Source: Vibrio sp. SS-MA-C1-2 (GTDB taxonomy: Bacteria; Pseudomonadota; Gammaproteobacteria; Enterobacterales; Vibrionaceae). Taken from it: 64,000 nucleotides of DNA. Below, one piece after another: positions 27,759-37,797 of this stretch. Where the stretch lies: contig NZ_CP090981.1 of NCBI RefSeq assembly GCF_021513135.1, positions 2,294,001-2,358,000 of the forward strand, written 5' to 3'. A model generated the notes under the pieces. That model saw only the letters and a program-made list of their open reading frames with translations. It had not been told where the DNA came from and did not search any database. The number at the start of each line of letters is the position of its first letter. Position 1 is the stretch's first letter. A program made the position numbers and the translations under genes.

Positions 27759-28777
27759 TCAATAATGCTGAAATTTATTTGAATAGAGCTGGGGTTTCTT
27801 TGAAGAGTGACAATTTATATCAAGTTAATTTTGACACCTTGAGAGACACCATTGAACCGATGGTCAATGGTATGTTGTTGTTTGACTATGACTGTAACTC
27901 TGTCAATCTGGCCAAAAATAAATCAATGAAGGATAAAGCCTTTACTTTAATCCAACTCACACGACCAAATGTTCAATATACCGTTTTACAGACAACTAAA
28001 AAATTATTTTTATATTCTAAGCACTTTCAATGTTATAACGCCTCACAAGAAAACAGACAAACAACCTTGATCATCACGGCATTGAACGATATTCCTATCT
28101 GCTTTAACGGCTTTTGGCTTAAAGAGACACAAATTGGACTAGTCTCAAACCGTTCTCATGTTCCTTTCTCTTTGATTGTTCCTGCAAACTGTTTAATTAT
28201 GATCGCTGAACTAAATATTCAGGATAATAAACTAACACGTTTTAGTGATGCGATGGTGCCACTAAACATAAATAATCAATATATTAATAAATTACGAGGT
28301 GCCGCGAAAATCGTTTATCAAACCCCGTCAATAAATCCAGGTATTGGCGGAACAGAAGCGTTACTTAATCTACTATATGATCTGGTTCAGCAACTTCCAC
28401 CATTACGTCCTCAGTCATTAAAAGGTCCAAGTCGATTATCGAGAAAAGATTTAATTCCGAAAGTTCTCAATCATATGGAAAACGATGAAAGTCAATTATT
28501 AACCTTAAATACCCTTGCTGATAATTTAAATATCAGTAGCAAAACCATTAATCTTCTCTTTAAACACTATGTTGGAATTGCCCCTAAACGTGCGTCACAG
28601 TTAATCAAACTATTCAAATTTCGAAAAGTACTCCAGCAGTCTGATATTCACTCAGTGCTAGATGCGACTGTTTTAGCAAATATTGACCATTGGAGTCGAT
28701 ATTCAATACGATATCAGCAACTCTTCCTTGAGAAACCAAATCAAACACTTAAAACGGCAAATTCTACTTCAACCTAA
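27692..28777 (+). CDS. EutR-like AraC-family regulator, 5' end formed by an ERIC
   Basis: The longest frame gives 361 residues, but the first 22 (MFYIIGVNERRQQ...) are translated ERIC sequence. The native part begins near 27759. Next in-frame possible starts are the TTG in EIYLNRAG (about residue 30), then Met55-60 (EPMVNGML). The C-terminal AraC HTH region (about 255-345: LADNLNISSKTINLLFKHYVGIAP, later YQQLFLEKPNQTL) matches EutR, the ethanolamine-operon regulator. No eut genes are in the window. It may be N-terminally truncated. It overlaps the convergent lipoprotein gene by 14 bp. Confidence 0.75.
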   Translation: MFYIIGVNERRQQPSSFKYEGYINNAEIYLNRAGVSLKSDNLYQVNFDTLRDTIEPMVNGMLLFDYDCNSVNLAKNKSMKDKAFTLIQLTRPNVQYTVLQTTKKLFLYSKHFQCYNASQENRQTTLIITALNDIPICFNGFWLKETQIGLVSNRSHVPFSLIVPANCLIMIAELNIQDNKLTRFSDAMVPLNINNQYINKLRGAAKIVYQTPSINPGIGGTEALLNLLYDLVQQLPPLRPQSLKGPSRLSRKDLIPKVLNHMENDESQLLTLNTLADNLNISSKTINLLFKHYVGIAPKRASQLIKLFKFRKVLQQSDIHSVLDATVLANIDHWSRYSIRYQQLFLEKPNQTLKTANSTST

Positions 28778-29600
28778 GACTAAAAAGCCGATGGAGAATT
28801 AACGTGATGAGCGCTAATAAAAATAACAGAGTAAAACTCCCACCTCCGCTATAACCTGATTTAAATTCAATATCTGCAATATTTTCTTCTTTCACTCTTA
28901 ATTTAAATGCTTCTAGTTCATGCTCCAAACTGATAGCCATATCAGTCACCGCCAATTCAAAGCCTTTATAAGATTGTTTGTTGATAGATTTATCAATACC
29001 GATAGCCGTCGTTGTTTTCTTTAGAGCACTGACTCCTGCCGCTCTCATTAACATCTGTCTAGATTTCACATCAAAAACCGTCGTTTCAACAAAGGTCTGA
29101 GTTAAATTTTGACTGCCTGGAATGGTATACAGACCAACAATGGTTAAATAGAGTAATGAAGCACTATTATTATGACGCTGTATCAATTGGTCGTAAGAGA
29201 TAAGTGCCATGGTATCGACTTTATAGAGTCGCGCAATTTGTTCTAAAGTATCAAACCCACGCTTTTTCTTTAGATAACTTTGAGGGATAAGTTCAATACG
29301 AGCAATAAAGTCATGGCTAATAAATTTAGATTTTACTTGATTCAATAATTGCTGTTGTTGTTGATAGGTTAATTGATTAACTGAATGACTATTAGGTGGA
29401 ACAAATGCAATACCAACACTCAGTGGCAAGGTTAATTTCGGTTTTTCTGCGGTTTCATAAGTCGGTATATCGCCACTGGGGTATAAATAATCCACCAAAC
29501 TGCTGGAGGTTGTCGTACTGCCTTGATCACCACTAACCCATGATGAACAACCACTGATAAGCACTAGACTCAATAATAGTAAAAGTATCCGTTTCGTCAT
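28764..29600 (-). CDS. Rhombotarget-type lipoprotein with GlyGly-CTERM tail
   Basis: 278 residues. The lipobox LISGC gives lipidation at Cys18. The middle resembles the rhombotarget lipoprotein family (SVGIAFVPPNS, YLKKKRGFDTLEQIARLY, FDVKSRQML, GISKSINKQ-like segment). The end (about 250-278) is GGGS, then a hydrophobic helix, then basic HRLFSLRLK: a GlyGly-CTERM sorting signal cleaved by rhombosortase, an intramembrane rhomboid protease. No rhombosortase gene is in this window. It is thus predicted anchored at both ends until processed. Confidence 0.82.
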   Translation of the reverse strand: MTKRILLLLLSLVLISGCSSWVSGDQGSTTTSSSLVDYLYPSGDIPTYETAEKPKLTLPLSVGIAFVPPNSHSVNQLTYQQQQQLLNQVKSKFISHDFIARIELIPQSYLKKKRGFDTLEQIARLYKVDTMALISYDQLIQRHNNSASLLYLTIVGLYTIPGSQNLTQTFVETTVFDVKSRQMLMRAAGVSALKKTTTAIGIDKSINKQSYKGFELAVTDMAISLEHELEAFKLRVKEENIADIEFKSGYSGGGSFTLLFLLALITLILHRLFSLRLK

Positions 29601-29767
29601 GAAACCCTCTCCATAAAAACATCAATGTAATGAAATTTTCTCTATAATATGACCACGGAGAATATATGTCATAAGTGAATAACTTTGTGATTCAGCTCAG
29701 ACTTACAGTAATCAAAATAAATTATAATTCATTGATATAATTAATAATTTAAAACAAAGGAAAGATC

Positions 29768-30340
29768 ATGAATTTAAAAATAACCAATCGAAAATTAACA
29801 CCACGTGATATTCAACAGGTTAAAAAGCTTCTATTTCATGATGCTATCAACCCATGGAATTACATTACGGAAGAGAGTATTAATCACCAATTGACTCTTA
29901 TCGCTCAAAATAGAGCTGCCATTGTTATTGCTGAAAAAAATAAACAAATTAATGAGAATTCAACATCAACTTTAGAGAGTAAGATCATCGGTCTTGCTGT
30001 TTTGATCTTTGAACAAGATAGCCACCATTATCGACAATATCAAACATTGACCTCTACTTCAGACGTAAATCAGAAAATGAAATCTTTAGGCTATATCAAT
30101 GATGTTGTTGTTGATCGTAACTTTACTGGTCAAGGAATCGGGCCTACGTTAATGAAAGAAGTAAAAAACTTAGCTAAACAAAGCGGCATTCAACAACTTT
30201 TTGTCGAACGCCATGAGGAGAATATCCCCTCTAAAAAAATGTTAGATAAAAGTAATTTTAAAGTGATTAAAACGTTTTTTGATGATCAAAAAAGATCATC
30301 TGGCTCGATGAAAACAGTCATATCTGTCTGTGACCTCTAA
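29768..30340 (+). CDS. GNAT-family N-acetyltransferase
   Basis: 190 residues with a strong RBS (aaagga). GNAT fold: YINDVVVDRNFTGQGIGPTLMKEV contains the acetyl-CoA pyrophosphate loop (Q/R-x-x-G-x-G/A, here GQGIG), preceded by the beta4 strand and followed by LFVERHEENIPSKKML. Substrate unknown. Monocistronic. Confidence 0.85.
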   Translation: MNLKITNRKLTPRDIQQVKKLLFHDAINPWNYITEESINHQLTLIAQNRAAIVIAEKNKQINENSTSTLESKIIGLAVLIFEQDSHHYRQYQTLTSTSDVNQKMKSLGYINDVVVDRNFTGQGIGPTLMKEVKNLAKQSGIQQLFVERHEENIPSKKMLDKSNFKVIKTFFDDQKRSSGSMKTVISVCDL

Positions 30341-30473
30341 TCTTGTCAGACTTCTTGTCTAATAAACCCGTTTTAAGGTAACTTACAATTCAAAACTGTG
30401 CTGCAGCTCAAGTTTTTATTTTATCTGTTTCATTAATATGTCACCAGATTCTTATACTACTAAAGAGATATTC

Positions 30474-31205
30474 ATGGATATACTATTATTAAGTAATGGC
30501 AAAGTAGCTGGTAACACCAAAGTCATGGAGTTTGCATTACCTGCAATTACTGAAGTATTCACACGTAAGAAAGTATTAAATGTTGTCGTTATTCCTTATG
30601 CGGTAATTCGCAGCAGTCATGATGACCGCACCGCGATGGTCGCCGATAGTTTATCTCACCTGAATGTTAATGTAACTGGTCTACATCGAGCGGAAGATCC
30701 TGTTGCTGCGATTCGTCAAGCCGATGCCATTGTTGTTAGTGGTGGGAATACTTGGGTACTGAATAAAACCCTGCACGATCAAGGTCTAATTGGTCCAATT
30801 CAACAAGCGGTTAAAGAACGCGGTGTTCCTTATGTCGGTTGGAGTGCTGGTGCGGTTATTGGTGCGCCAACAATTAGAACAACCAATGATATGTGTATTG
30901 TTAGCGCGGCTATCACTCCTTCACTTGGTTTTGTCCCATTCCAAATCAATGCGCATTATATTGACGCGACAATTGAAGGACATATGGGTGAAACCCGTGA
31001 CGAACGTATCGCAGAGTATTTAATTGTTAATCCACATCAATCGGTTATTGGTATACCAGAAGGCTCTTGGATCGCGATTCAAGATGACAAAATGAGTTAT
31101 CACGCCGCTAATGATAAGCCTTTATATTGGTTTAAATTAAATCAAGAGATACAAAAAATTGCATCAGGTAGTACATTAAATCAATTAAAAGACCTTGATT
31201 GCTAG
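30474..31205 (+). CDS. pepE: Alpha-aspartyl dipeptidase PepE
   Basis: 243 residues from the ATG at 30474, chosen because MDILLLSNGKVAG matches the E. coli N-terminus; an in-frame ATG 36 nt upstream adds an atypical extension. Serine peptidase S51: catalytic Ser in GWSAGA, VVSGGNTW, INAHYIDATIEGHMGETRDERI and the late GIPEGSWI. It cleaves Asp-X dipeptides in the cytoplasm. Ends at a strong hairpin. Confidence 0.96.
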   Translation: MDILLLSNGKVAGNTKVMEFALPAITEVFTRKKVLNVVVIPYAVIRSSHDDRTAMVADSLSHLNVNVTGLHRAEDPVAAIRQADAIVVSGGNTWVLNKTLHDQGLIGPIQQAVKERGVPYVGWSAGAVIGAPTIRTTNDMCIVSAAITPSLGFVPFQINAHYIDATIEGHMGETRDERIAEYLIVNPHQSVIGIPEGSWIAIQDDKMSYHAANDKPLYWFKLNQEIQKIASGSTLNQLKDLDC

Positions 31206-31236
31206 TGACTGATTATTAATAGAGCATGAATCAGAA

Positions 31237-31270
31237 AAGCGCTAAAGTCGAAATTAAGACTTTAGCGCTT
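31237..31270. terminator. Hairpin terminator after pepE
   Basis: 13-bp perfect stem aagcgctaaagtc / gactttagcgctt with an 8-nt loop. The T-run is short; it may serve pepE and the convergent fetB. Confidence 0.75.
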
Positions 31271-31296
31271 GTTATCATTTTCGAATAAACTCCCGC

Positions 31297-32067
31297 TTAC
31301 TCAGACGATTGACACTGCTCAAGCAAATATTGATTACTACCGATCAATGTTAAAATTACAGCAATGGTTTGACAACTAATAATCCCTACCATGATTGCAA
31401 TTTGATACTGTATTGCCGTCATCGGATTACTGCCTCCTAAAATCTGTCCCGTCATCATTCCCGGTAAAGAAACTAAGCCTAGCGTCGCAATGCTGGCGAT
31501 TTGAGGGCTAACTGAAGCTTTAACGGCTTGAACCATATGACGTCGTGTTGCTTCAAATGGCGTCGCTCCCATTGTTAACCACTGTAGGATCTCAATTCGA
31601 TGATTATTATGTTGATTAAAAAAGCTATTTAATCCGATGACAACGCCTCCCATTGCATTCCCTAATAACATACCACCAATCGGGATTAAATATTGCGCTT
31701 GATACCAAGGTGTGGGTTTTGATAATACCGTTAAAAACAACAATACAACGGGAATCAAAGCGATAAAAAAACCAAGATAGATTTTAGGTAACAACACACG
31801 CCATGGTAGCTTAGCCCGACTCATTGCAGAAAAAGAAGCCACTAATATCATCAATAATAACCACAGTAAATTAAGCCATAACAGATCGAGCTTAAAGACA
31901 AATTCTAGATAAAGTCCCACTAACAATAATTGTACGGTCATACGAATAACCGCAATAACAAACTCTTTTATGGTCTCTTTTAATTGCAACCAACGAAGCA
32001 AACCAAAGGGAATTAACAACACTAAATAGAAAGAGAAAAATTGTAGCCAATTAATTGATGTGGTCAT
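31297..32067 (-). CDS. fetB: Iron-export ABC permease FetB (UPF0014)
   Basis: 256 residues, about seven membrane helices. The UPF0014/FetB signature includes LLPKIYLGFFIALIPV, PIGGMLLGNAMGG, WLTMGATPFEATRRHMVQAVKASVSPQ and GLVSLPGMMTGQILGG. With FetA it forms an iron/peroxide-stress exporter. Its ATG overlaps the fetA stop by 4 nt (32064-32067), so translation is coupled. FetA is frameshifted here, which puts the function of the pair in doubt. Confidence 0.92.
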   Translation of the reverse strand: MTTSINWLQFFSFYLVLLIPFGLLRWLQLKETIKEFVIAVIRMTVQLLLVGLYLEFVFKLDLLWLNLLWLLLMILVASFSAMSRAKLPWRVLLPKIYLGFFIALIPVVLLFLTVLSKPTPWYQAQYLIPIGGMLLGNAMGGVVIGLNSFFNQHNNHRIEILQWLTMGATPFEATRRHMVQAVKASVSPQIASIATLGLVSLPGMMTGQILGGSNPMTAIQYQIAIMVGIISCQTIAVILTLIGSNQYLLEQCQSSE

Positions 32068-32743
32068 ACTTTTACTCCGATATGTTTTTCAACCTCTGTC
32101 GACCGTTTCTCCATGACTGATATCCCATTAACACCGAGTTGCCAAACAATAGGAAACTGCTCGGCAATATCTTGGTCATGAGTGATGATGATCAATGTTT
32201 CAGTTCGAGCTAGTAACAGATCAACAATTAAGTCTGAACGCGTTTTATCTTGGGCCGAGGTAGGTTCATCGACTAACCATAAAGGACGATTTAATAATAA
32301 GCCTCTAGCAATAGCTAAACGTTGCTGTTCTCCCCCAGATAAAGAATCAAAGCGTTGAGTTAATGAGATATTATCTAAAGAGAGATCAGCCAACGCAGAT
32401 AAACACTGTTCATCTGTGGGTGTATTCTGTTTATTTATAACTAAATTAAAAGGGGCGTAAATTGCCTCTTTGACCGTTTCACCTAACGATTGAGGGGATT
32501 GTGGTAACCAACAGAGATTTTGATGTAAAGTTTGAATTACCTGAGATGAATAAGGTTGATTATGATAATAAAGTCTACCGCAAGTTGGCTGGTTCACCGC
32601 AGCAATCATCATTAATAAACTTGTTTTTCCCAAACCTGATGGTGCCATTAATGCAATTTTATCATTTTTTTCACTTCGAATGATACATCACTAAAGAAAG
32701 GTTTTCCTTGATAAGTTAACCCAAGTGAATCCGCTTTTATCAT
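32064..32743 (-). pseudogene. fetA: Iron-export ABC ATPase FetA, frameshifted in an A7 tract
   Basis: The natural start is ATG at 32743 with AGGAG upstream, giving MIKADSLGLTYQGKPFFSDVSFEVKK, after which the frame hits TAA within seven codons. The rest of the protein (IALMAPSGLGKTSLLMM, Walker A; LSGGEQQRLAIARGLLL; WLVDEPTSAQD) continues in another frame to 32064. One extra A in the A7 run (plus-strand t at 32665-32671) would restore one 226-residue reading frame. The stretch 32064-32648 could be made from an internal ATG, but would lack part of the ATPase core strand before Walker A. Either a real mutation, a slippage site or a sequencing error. Confidence 0.85.
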
Positions 32744-33017
32744 GATACTCCTCATATTATCCCTATAAAAAATCCATCGCAGCTATTAAATATATTTAAC
32801 AATCTCAACCCAAGTTACCTTACAGTAATTATCTAATATTAAACAATAATTATAAAATTCCTTTCATTAAGGTTGATTTTTTATCCATTCAACATGAATG
32901 ATTATCTCCGCAACACTGTCAATTCATATCAAGAACAAAAATTCAACCATTGTCTAACAATTAAATCCAGAGTAGGATAGCCATTCCGTTAACTAATTAT
33001 AAAAAATAAGGATTTTT

Positions 33018-34256
33018 ATGGTTTCTAAATTAGCCTCTGTTTTTCAAGCTTTAACGAAAGGAAGTCTAGTTGGACAAATTATTGTAGGTATTATTGCTGG
33101 TATCGGTATTGCTACTATTTCCCCTTCTTCGGCATTAAACATCTCATTTTTAGGATCACTTTTTGTTAGTGCATTGAAGGCTGTTGCCCCTATTTTAGTT
33201 TTTGTATTGGTCGCATCATCAATTGCTAATCAAAAAAAAGGCACTCATACCAACATGCGTCCTATTATCTTTCTTTATTTGATTGGCACATTTATGGCGG
33301 CTTTAACCGCAGTATTAATGAGCTTTATGTTCCCTACTACATTAACATTAGTAACAAATAGCGCAAGTGCAAACCCACCAGAGGGAATTACCGAGGTTAT
33401 TAATACCTTACTCTTTAAGATTGTTGATAATCCAATTAGTGCACTAATGAACGCTAACTTTATCGGTATTTTAGCTTGGGCGATCGGTTTAGGTTTAGCA
33501 CTTCATCATGCATCAGATGCCACAAAACAGGTATTTAGTGATTTATCAACTGGTATTTCGACGATTGTCCGCGTGATCATCCGTCTGGCTCCGATTGGTA
33601 TCTTTGGTTTAGTTGCGTCCACATTTGCAACAACAGGTTTTGATGCTCTCGCAGGCTATTCTCACTTATTAGTTGTGTTACTTGGTTCTATGTTTGTTAT
33701 CGCCTTGATCGTCAATCCACTGATTGTGTTTATTAAACTTAAACAGAATCCATATCCATTAGTTTTTAGGTGTCTACGAGAAAGTGGTGTAACGGCCTTC
33801 TTTACCCGTAGTTCTGCGGCTAATATTCCTGTCAATATGGAATTATGTAAGAAACTCGATCTTCATGAAGATACTTATTCAGTTTCAATTCCATTAGGTG
33901 CAACGATTAATATGGCTGGAGCTGCAATTACTATTACAGTATTAACTCTCGCTGCCGCTCATACTGTAGGGATTTCTGTCGATTTACCAACTGCAGTATT
34001 ACTTAGTGTTGTTGCTGCGATTTCAGCATGTGGAGCCTCTGGTGTTGCTGGAGGATCTCTGTTACTGATCCCATTAGCTTGTAGTCTGTTTGGTATTTCT
34101 AATGATATTGCAATGCAAGTCGTCGCGGTTGGCTTTATTATTGGTGTTGTTCAAGATTCAGCTGAAACGGCTCTTAATAGCTCTACCGATGTTTTATTTA
34201 CAGCAGCAGCATGTAAAGCAGCAGAGCAAGAGGATTCATCGTTAAAAACCGCTTAG
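33018..34256 (+). CDS. sstT: Sodium/serine-threonine symporter SstT
   Basis: 412 residues. A DAACS-family transporter with eight helices and two hairpin loops: [18 protein letters not shown] (HP1 serine-rich motif), [18 protein letters not shown] (the NMxGxA-type motif of helix 7) and a C-terminal [19 protein letters not shown]. It imports serine and threonine with sodium. The RBS is aagga. Single gene with a strong terminator. Confidence 0.96.
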   Translation: MVSKLASVFQALTKGSLVGQIIVGIIAGIGIATISPSSALNISFLGSLFVSALKAVAPILVFVLVASSIANQKKGTHTNMRPIIFLYLIGTFMAALTAVLMSFMFPTTLTLVTNSASANPPEGITEVINTLLFKIVDNPISALMNANFIGILAWAIGLGLALHHASDATKQVFSDLSTGISTIVRVIIRLAPIGIFGLVASTFATTGFDALAGYSHLLVVLLGSMFVIALIVNPLIVFIKLKQNPYPLVFRCLRESGVTAFFTRSSAANIPVNMELCKKLDLHEDTYSVSIPLGATINMAGAAITITVLTLAAAHTVGISVDLPTAVLLSVVAAISACGASGVAGGSLLLIPLACSLFGISNDIAMQVVAVGFIIGVVQDSAETALNSSTDVLFTAAACKAAEQEDSSLKTA

Positions 34257-34290
34257 AATTGTCTAAATAATTAAAGTTAATCCTAACAAC

Positions 34291-34342
34291 AAAGCCACCT
34301 ATACACTTTTAGGAAAATTCCTTTAACGTATAGGTGGCTTTT
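34291..34342. terminator. Terminator between sstT and ycdX
   Basis: 13-bp stem aaagccacctata / tataggtggcttt, followed by ttt. It serves sstT and possibly the convergent ycdX. Confidence 0.85.
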
Positions 34343-34359
34343 TAGTCGTTTTAAACGAA

Positions 34360-35106
34360 TTAATAATAACAAGCCAACTCTTCAATCCTTTGACGCCCAC
34401 GAAGAAGTAAGAATTGAACAAACTGCCCTGGCGTGTGAGTGATGATCTGTTCAACAGGCATTTCAACTTTTTCCAACAATGTTTCTACTCGTTCAAACTT
34501 ACCGATGTAGCTACAGAAATGGGCATCACTTCCTGTTGTCACATAAGCACCTATCTGTTTAGCCACTTTTGCAATCTCATAACAGCGTTCAACACTCCCC
34601 ACTCGACTTTTGCCACCTAAAGAGGTGTTATTAATTTCAATCGCCACATGATGCTCTTTAGCACATTGGATCACCGTTTCAAAATCAAAGTCAAAATTTG
34701 GATTGCCTAGATGCCCTAGTGCATCAACACGCCCACTTTTAATCACATTGAGTAACGCCTCGGTATGGATATCTTTCGTTGAAGGACGAAATACCGGTTC
34801 ATGAAAACTTGCAATAACCCAATCGAGCTCATCATCTAAACGTTCAGGGATATCAATTTCACCCTCTATATTCATAATGTTACTTTCCACACCGCGAATA
34901 ATAGCGACCCCTTCAATAAAACGAGGTAAGACACGTTGATTGCTGAAGAACCAAAAGTGCGGTGCGCCTGGCATCGACTCAGAGTGATCGGTGGTACAAA
35001 ACATCGCTAAACCATGTTCCTTCGCACTTTTCGCATTTTCAATAATAGTGCTATATGCATGGCCGCTGGCATAAGTATGAGTATGAGTATCTACAGCAAT
35101 TTTCAT
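34360..35106 (-). CDS. ycdX: PHP-domain phosphatase YcdX
   Basis: 248 residues. PHP metal ligands are visible: [11 protein letters not shown] (N-terminus), [41 protein letters not shown] and TGSDAHF. This is the trinuclear zinc site of E. coli YcdX (245 residues). The family hydrolyses phosphate esters; the natural substrate is not established. Confidence 0.94.
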   Translation of the reverse strand: MKIAVDTHTHTYASGHAYSTIIENAKSAKEHGLAMFCTTDHSESMPGAPHFWFFSNQRVLPRFIEGVAIIRGVESNIMNIEGEIDIPERLDDELDWVIASFHEPVFRPSTKDIHTEALLNVIKSGRVDALGHLGNPNFDFDFETVIQCAKEHHVAIEINNTSLGGKSRVGSVERCYEIAKVAKQIGAYVTTGSDAHFCSYIGKFERVETLLEKVEMPVEQIITHTPGQFVQFLLLRGRQRIEELACYY

Positions 35107-35169
35107 AACGCCTCTAAAATTAACAGCTTAATACATTATGGTAGTCGTTTAATTCCAATAAATACAGCT

Positions 35170-35223
35170 TAAAAAAACACCCCCATTATTTCATCAAATA
35201 TTGATGAGACAATGAGGGTGTTA
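35170..35223 (-). terminator. Terminator after ghxP
   Basis: 12-bp arms aacacccccatt / aatgagggtgtt (one mismatch) with an inner hairpin. On the minus strand it is followed by a T-run (plus-strand aaaaaa at 35171). Confidence 0.8.
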
Positions 35224-35290
35224 TTAATACAAATTGAATTGAGTCTTAACGTTATTAGTAAATAATTAAAATAACGCTTATTCTACTCAC

Positions 35291-36619
35291 TTATAATGCC
35301 CAACCGCCCGCATAGAAAGCAACTAAAGCGATAGCAATAAGTACGACACCAACGTTTAACTTCTTAATCTCACCCGCAAAGATACGACCAATCACTAACG
35401 TTAAGAAACCTAACATGATACCTGTTACGATATTACTACTAAGTACAATAAACACGGCACAAACTAGACCTGCTAATGCATCAACATAGTCATCAAAATC
35501 AATCTTAGTGACATTACTTAGCATTAATAGACCAACATACATCAGTGCTGGAGCTGTGGCATAAACAGGGACTAAGTAGCTTAATGGCGATAAGAAGATC
35601 ATCAGAACAAACAGGCCACCAACAATAGTTGCTGTTAAACCAGTTTTGCCACCCGCGGCTGTCCCTGCTGCTGATTCAATATAAACTGCGGCAGGAGAAC
35701 CACCCACAAAACCAGAAAACATAGAAGAAACTGAATCTGCGGTTAATGCTTTGCCACCGTTAATAATTTGACCGTCTTTGTCTAAAAGATTCGCTTGGCC
35801 AGCAACCGCTCGGATAGTCCCAGTCGCATCAAAAATTGCCGTCATCACTAAGGCTAATACTGCAGGGAGAACAGCAATATTCAGTGCACCTTTAATGTCC
35901 ATTGTTGCAATCAGTGAGTTCTCTCCACCAAATGAAGGCATAGCAAAGAAGCCATGATAAACAACGTTAGGATCAAAAATCAAACCAATAATAGAGATTG
36001 CAACAATCACCATTAGAATGCCACCAGGAACACGTTTACGTTCTAGGCCAAAAATAGCCGCTAGACCAAGTACCGATAAAATAACAGGTAACGAATCAAA
36101 ATTCCCTAATGCAACAGGAAGTCCTTCATGTGGGTTTTTAACGATAAGTCCAGTTCCGTTAGCGGCAATAAGAAGTAGGAAAAGACCAATACCAATACCA
36201 GTACCATGAGCAATACCTGATGGTAAATTATTTAAGATCCACTGACGTAACCCAGTTACGGTAATTAGCGTAAAAATAGCACCCATTAAAAAGATGGCAC
36301 CTAAAGCGACAGGGATGGATACACCTTGCCCAAGCACAAGACTAAATGCAGTAAATGCCGTTAATGAAATCGCACAACCGATAGCCATGGGTAAATTAAC
36401 CCATAAGCCCATTAGTAACGAACCAAATGCAGCGACCAAACACGTTGCGATAAAAACAGCACCCGCATCAAAACCTGCGGTTCCTAGCATTCCAGGAACA
36501 ACAATGATGGAATACACCATTGCTAAAAATGTTGTTAAGCCGGCAACGACTTCTTGTTTGACTGAACTTCCTCGCTCAGAGATTTTAAAATATTTATCTA
36601 GCTGGCTTTCCGATTTCAT
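35291..36619 (-). CDS. ghxP: Guanine/hypoxanthine permease, GhxP/GhxQ type (NCS2, AzgA-like)
   Basis: 442 residues, about 12 helices. The sequence follows E. coli GhxP/GhxQ closely rather than the adenine permeases: [73 protein letters not shown] and a C-terminal [10 protein letters not shown]. Import of guanine and hypoxanthine by proton symport is therefore likely. A PurR-like box lies about 180 bp upstream. It fits with adenosine deaminase and xanthine dehydrogenase elsewhere in the window. Confidence 0.92.
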   Translation of the reverse strand: MKSESQLDKYFKISERGSSVKQEVVAGLTTFLAMVYSIIVVPGMLGTAGFDAGAVFIATCLVAAFGSLLMGLWVNLPMAIGCAISLTAFTAFSLVLGQGVSIPVALGAIFLMGAIFTLITVTGLRQWILNNLPSGIAHGTGIGIGLFLLLIAANGTGLIVKNPHEGLPVALGNFDSLPVILSVLGLAAIFGLERKRVPGGILMVIVAISIIGLIFDPNVVYHGFFAMPSFGGENSLIATMDIKGALNIAVLPAVLALVMTAIFDATGTIRAVAGQANLLDKDGQIINGGKALTADSVSSMFSGFVGGSPAAVYIESAAGTAAGGKTGLTATIVGGLFVLMIFLSPLSYLVPVYATAPALMYVGLLMLSNVTKIDFDDYVDALAGLVCAVFIVLSSNIVTGIMLGFLTLVIGRIFAGEIKKLNVGVVLIAIALVAFYAGGWAL

Positions 36620-37045
36620 TTCTTAACTCACTTATTATTGAATATGGTTTAGTTGATTAACATCACAATCCATGTTTTTACTTCATTTATCGCCCTTAAT
36701 GATGGAATAAAAACAGATGGTCTTATTCAGCATAGACGATAACGATGGAAGCCATTAAATTTGCAACCCTATTAACGCCGCCATTTTAACGATTGCGCAA
36801 ACGATTGATAGCTTTATTTGCCTGACTATGAACTGTTTGGACAAATAATACGCAACGTGTTTTTTTTAACTGGATTTGTGGGTAATATCACACTTTCAAT
36901 AGTAACCATAAAGAGGTAAGCAACTTAAGATGATAGGCACAAGAAGGAATAATAAACAGAAAGTCAACGTTATTGACGCGGAGAGTCGGCGAGCAGAGAG
37001 TGAGGTAAAAAATGATGAGGACAGTTATCAGTCCAATAAACGGAA
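36620..37045. other. Intergenic region upstream of ghxP
   Basis: Control region of ghxP plus the space beyond the rplT terminator. The only clear signal is the PurR-like box at 36795. No gene is seen. Confidence 0.5.
36795..36810 (-). promoter_or_regulatory. PurR-like box upstream of ghxP
   Basis: gcgcaaacgattgata agrees with the PurR consensus ACGCAAACGTTTGCGT at 11 of 16 positions, with the left half CGCAAACG exact. Position upstream of a purine-base permease supports it. Confidence 0.45.
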
Positions 37046-37071
37046 AAAGGGAGAGCAAAAGCTCTCCCTTT
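37046..37071 (-). terminator. Terminator after rplT
   Basis: 11-bp stem aaagggagagc / gctctcccttt with an aaaa loop. The minus-strand product ends in a short T-run. It closes the thrS-infC-rpmI-rplT operon. Confidence 0.85.
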
Positions 37072-37091
37072 CATTAACTACCGTCTAAAAA

Positions 37092-37454
<363 letters not shown>

Positions 37455-37498
37455 CTAAACTAAATTCGTTAAATAAACTAAGAATGATAAGTTAAAAC

Positions 37499-37687
37499 TT
37501 ATCCGATCATCTTGATAACTGCTGCTACTTCACACTTAGGAAGAAGAGAGTTAGGACGTAGTTGACGTTTGTTCTTAGTAGTACGCTTAGTCAGGATGTG
37601 ACGTTTAGTTGCGTGCTTAAATTTGATACCACCAGCAGTTTTCTTGAAACGCTTAGCAGCACCAGAGTTTGTTTTCATCTTTGGCAT
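37499..37687 (-). CDS. rpmI: 50S ribosomal protein L35
   Basis: 62 residues (E. coli 65). [17 protein letters not shown] and [21 protein letters not shown] are diagnostic. Separated from infC by 110 bp that contains a hairpin with a T-run (37743-37772), in keeping with separate regulation of the rpmI-rplT pair. Confidence 0.97.
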   Translation of the reverse strand: MPKMKTNSGAAKRFKKTAGGIKFKHATKRHILTKRTTKNKRQLRPNSLLPKCEVAAVIKMIG

Positions 37688-37742
37688 GATGAGTAACTCC
37701 GCATTGTTGAGTTAGTTAATAAACATAGTAATCCAGGCGAAT

Positions 37743-37772
37743 AAAAAAGATACCACTCTAACGAGCAGTATC
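37743..37772 (-). terminator. Attenuator-like hairpin between infC and rpmI
   Basis: Minus-strand stem gatactgctc / gagtggtatc (two G-U pairs, 4-nt loop) followed by six T. It lies in the rpmI leader about 55 nt before the start codon. An internal terminator here would let rpmI-rplT be tuned separately from infC. Confidence 0.65.
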
Positions 37773-37797
37773 TAAGATATTACTTGTAGGCCTTAAA

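Noticed and set aside
36294-36626. Open antisense frame of 110 codons opposite ghxP
   Set aside because: Mirror of a membrane-protein codon pattern; no RBS and no family resemblance.
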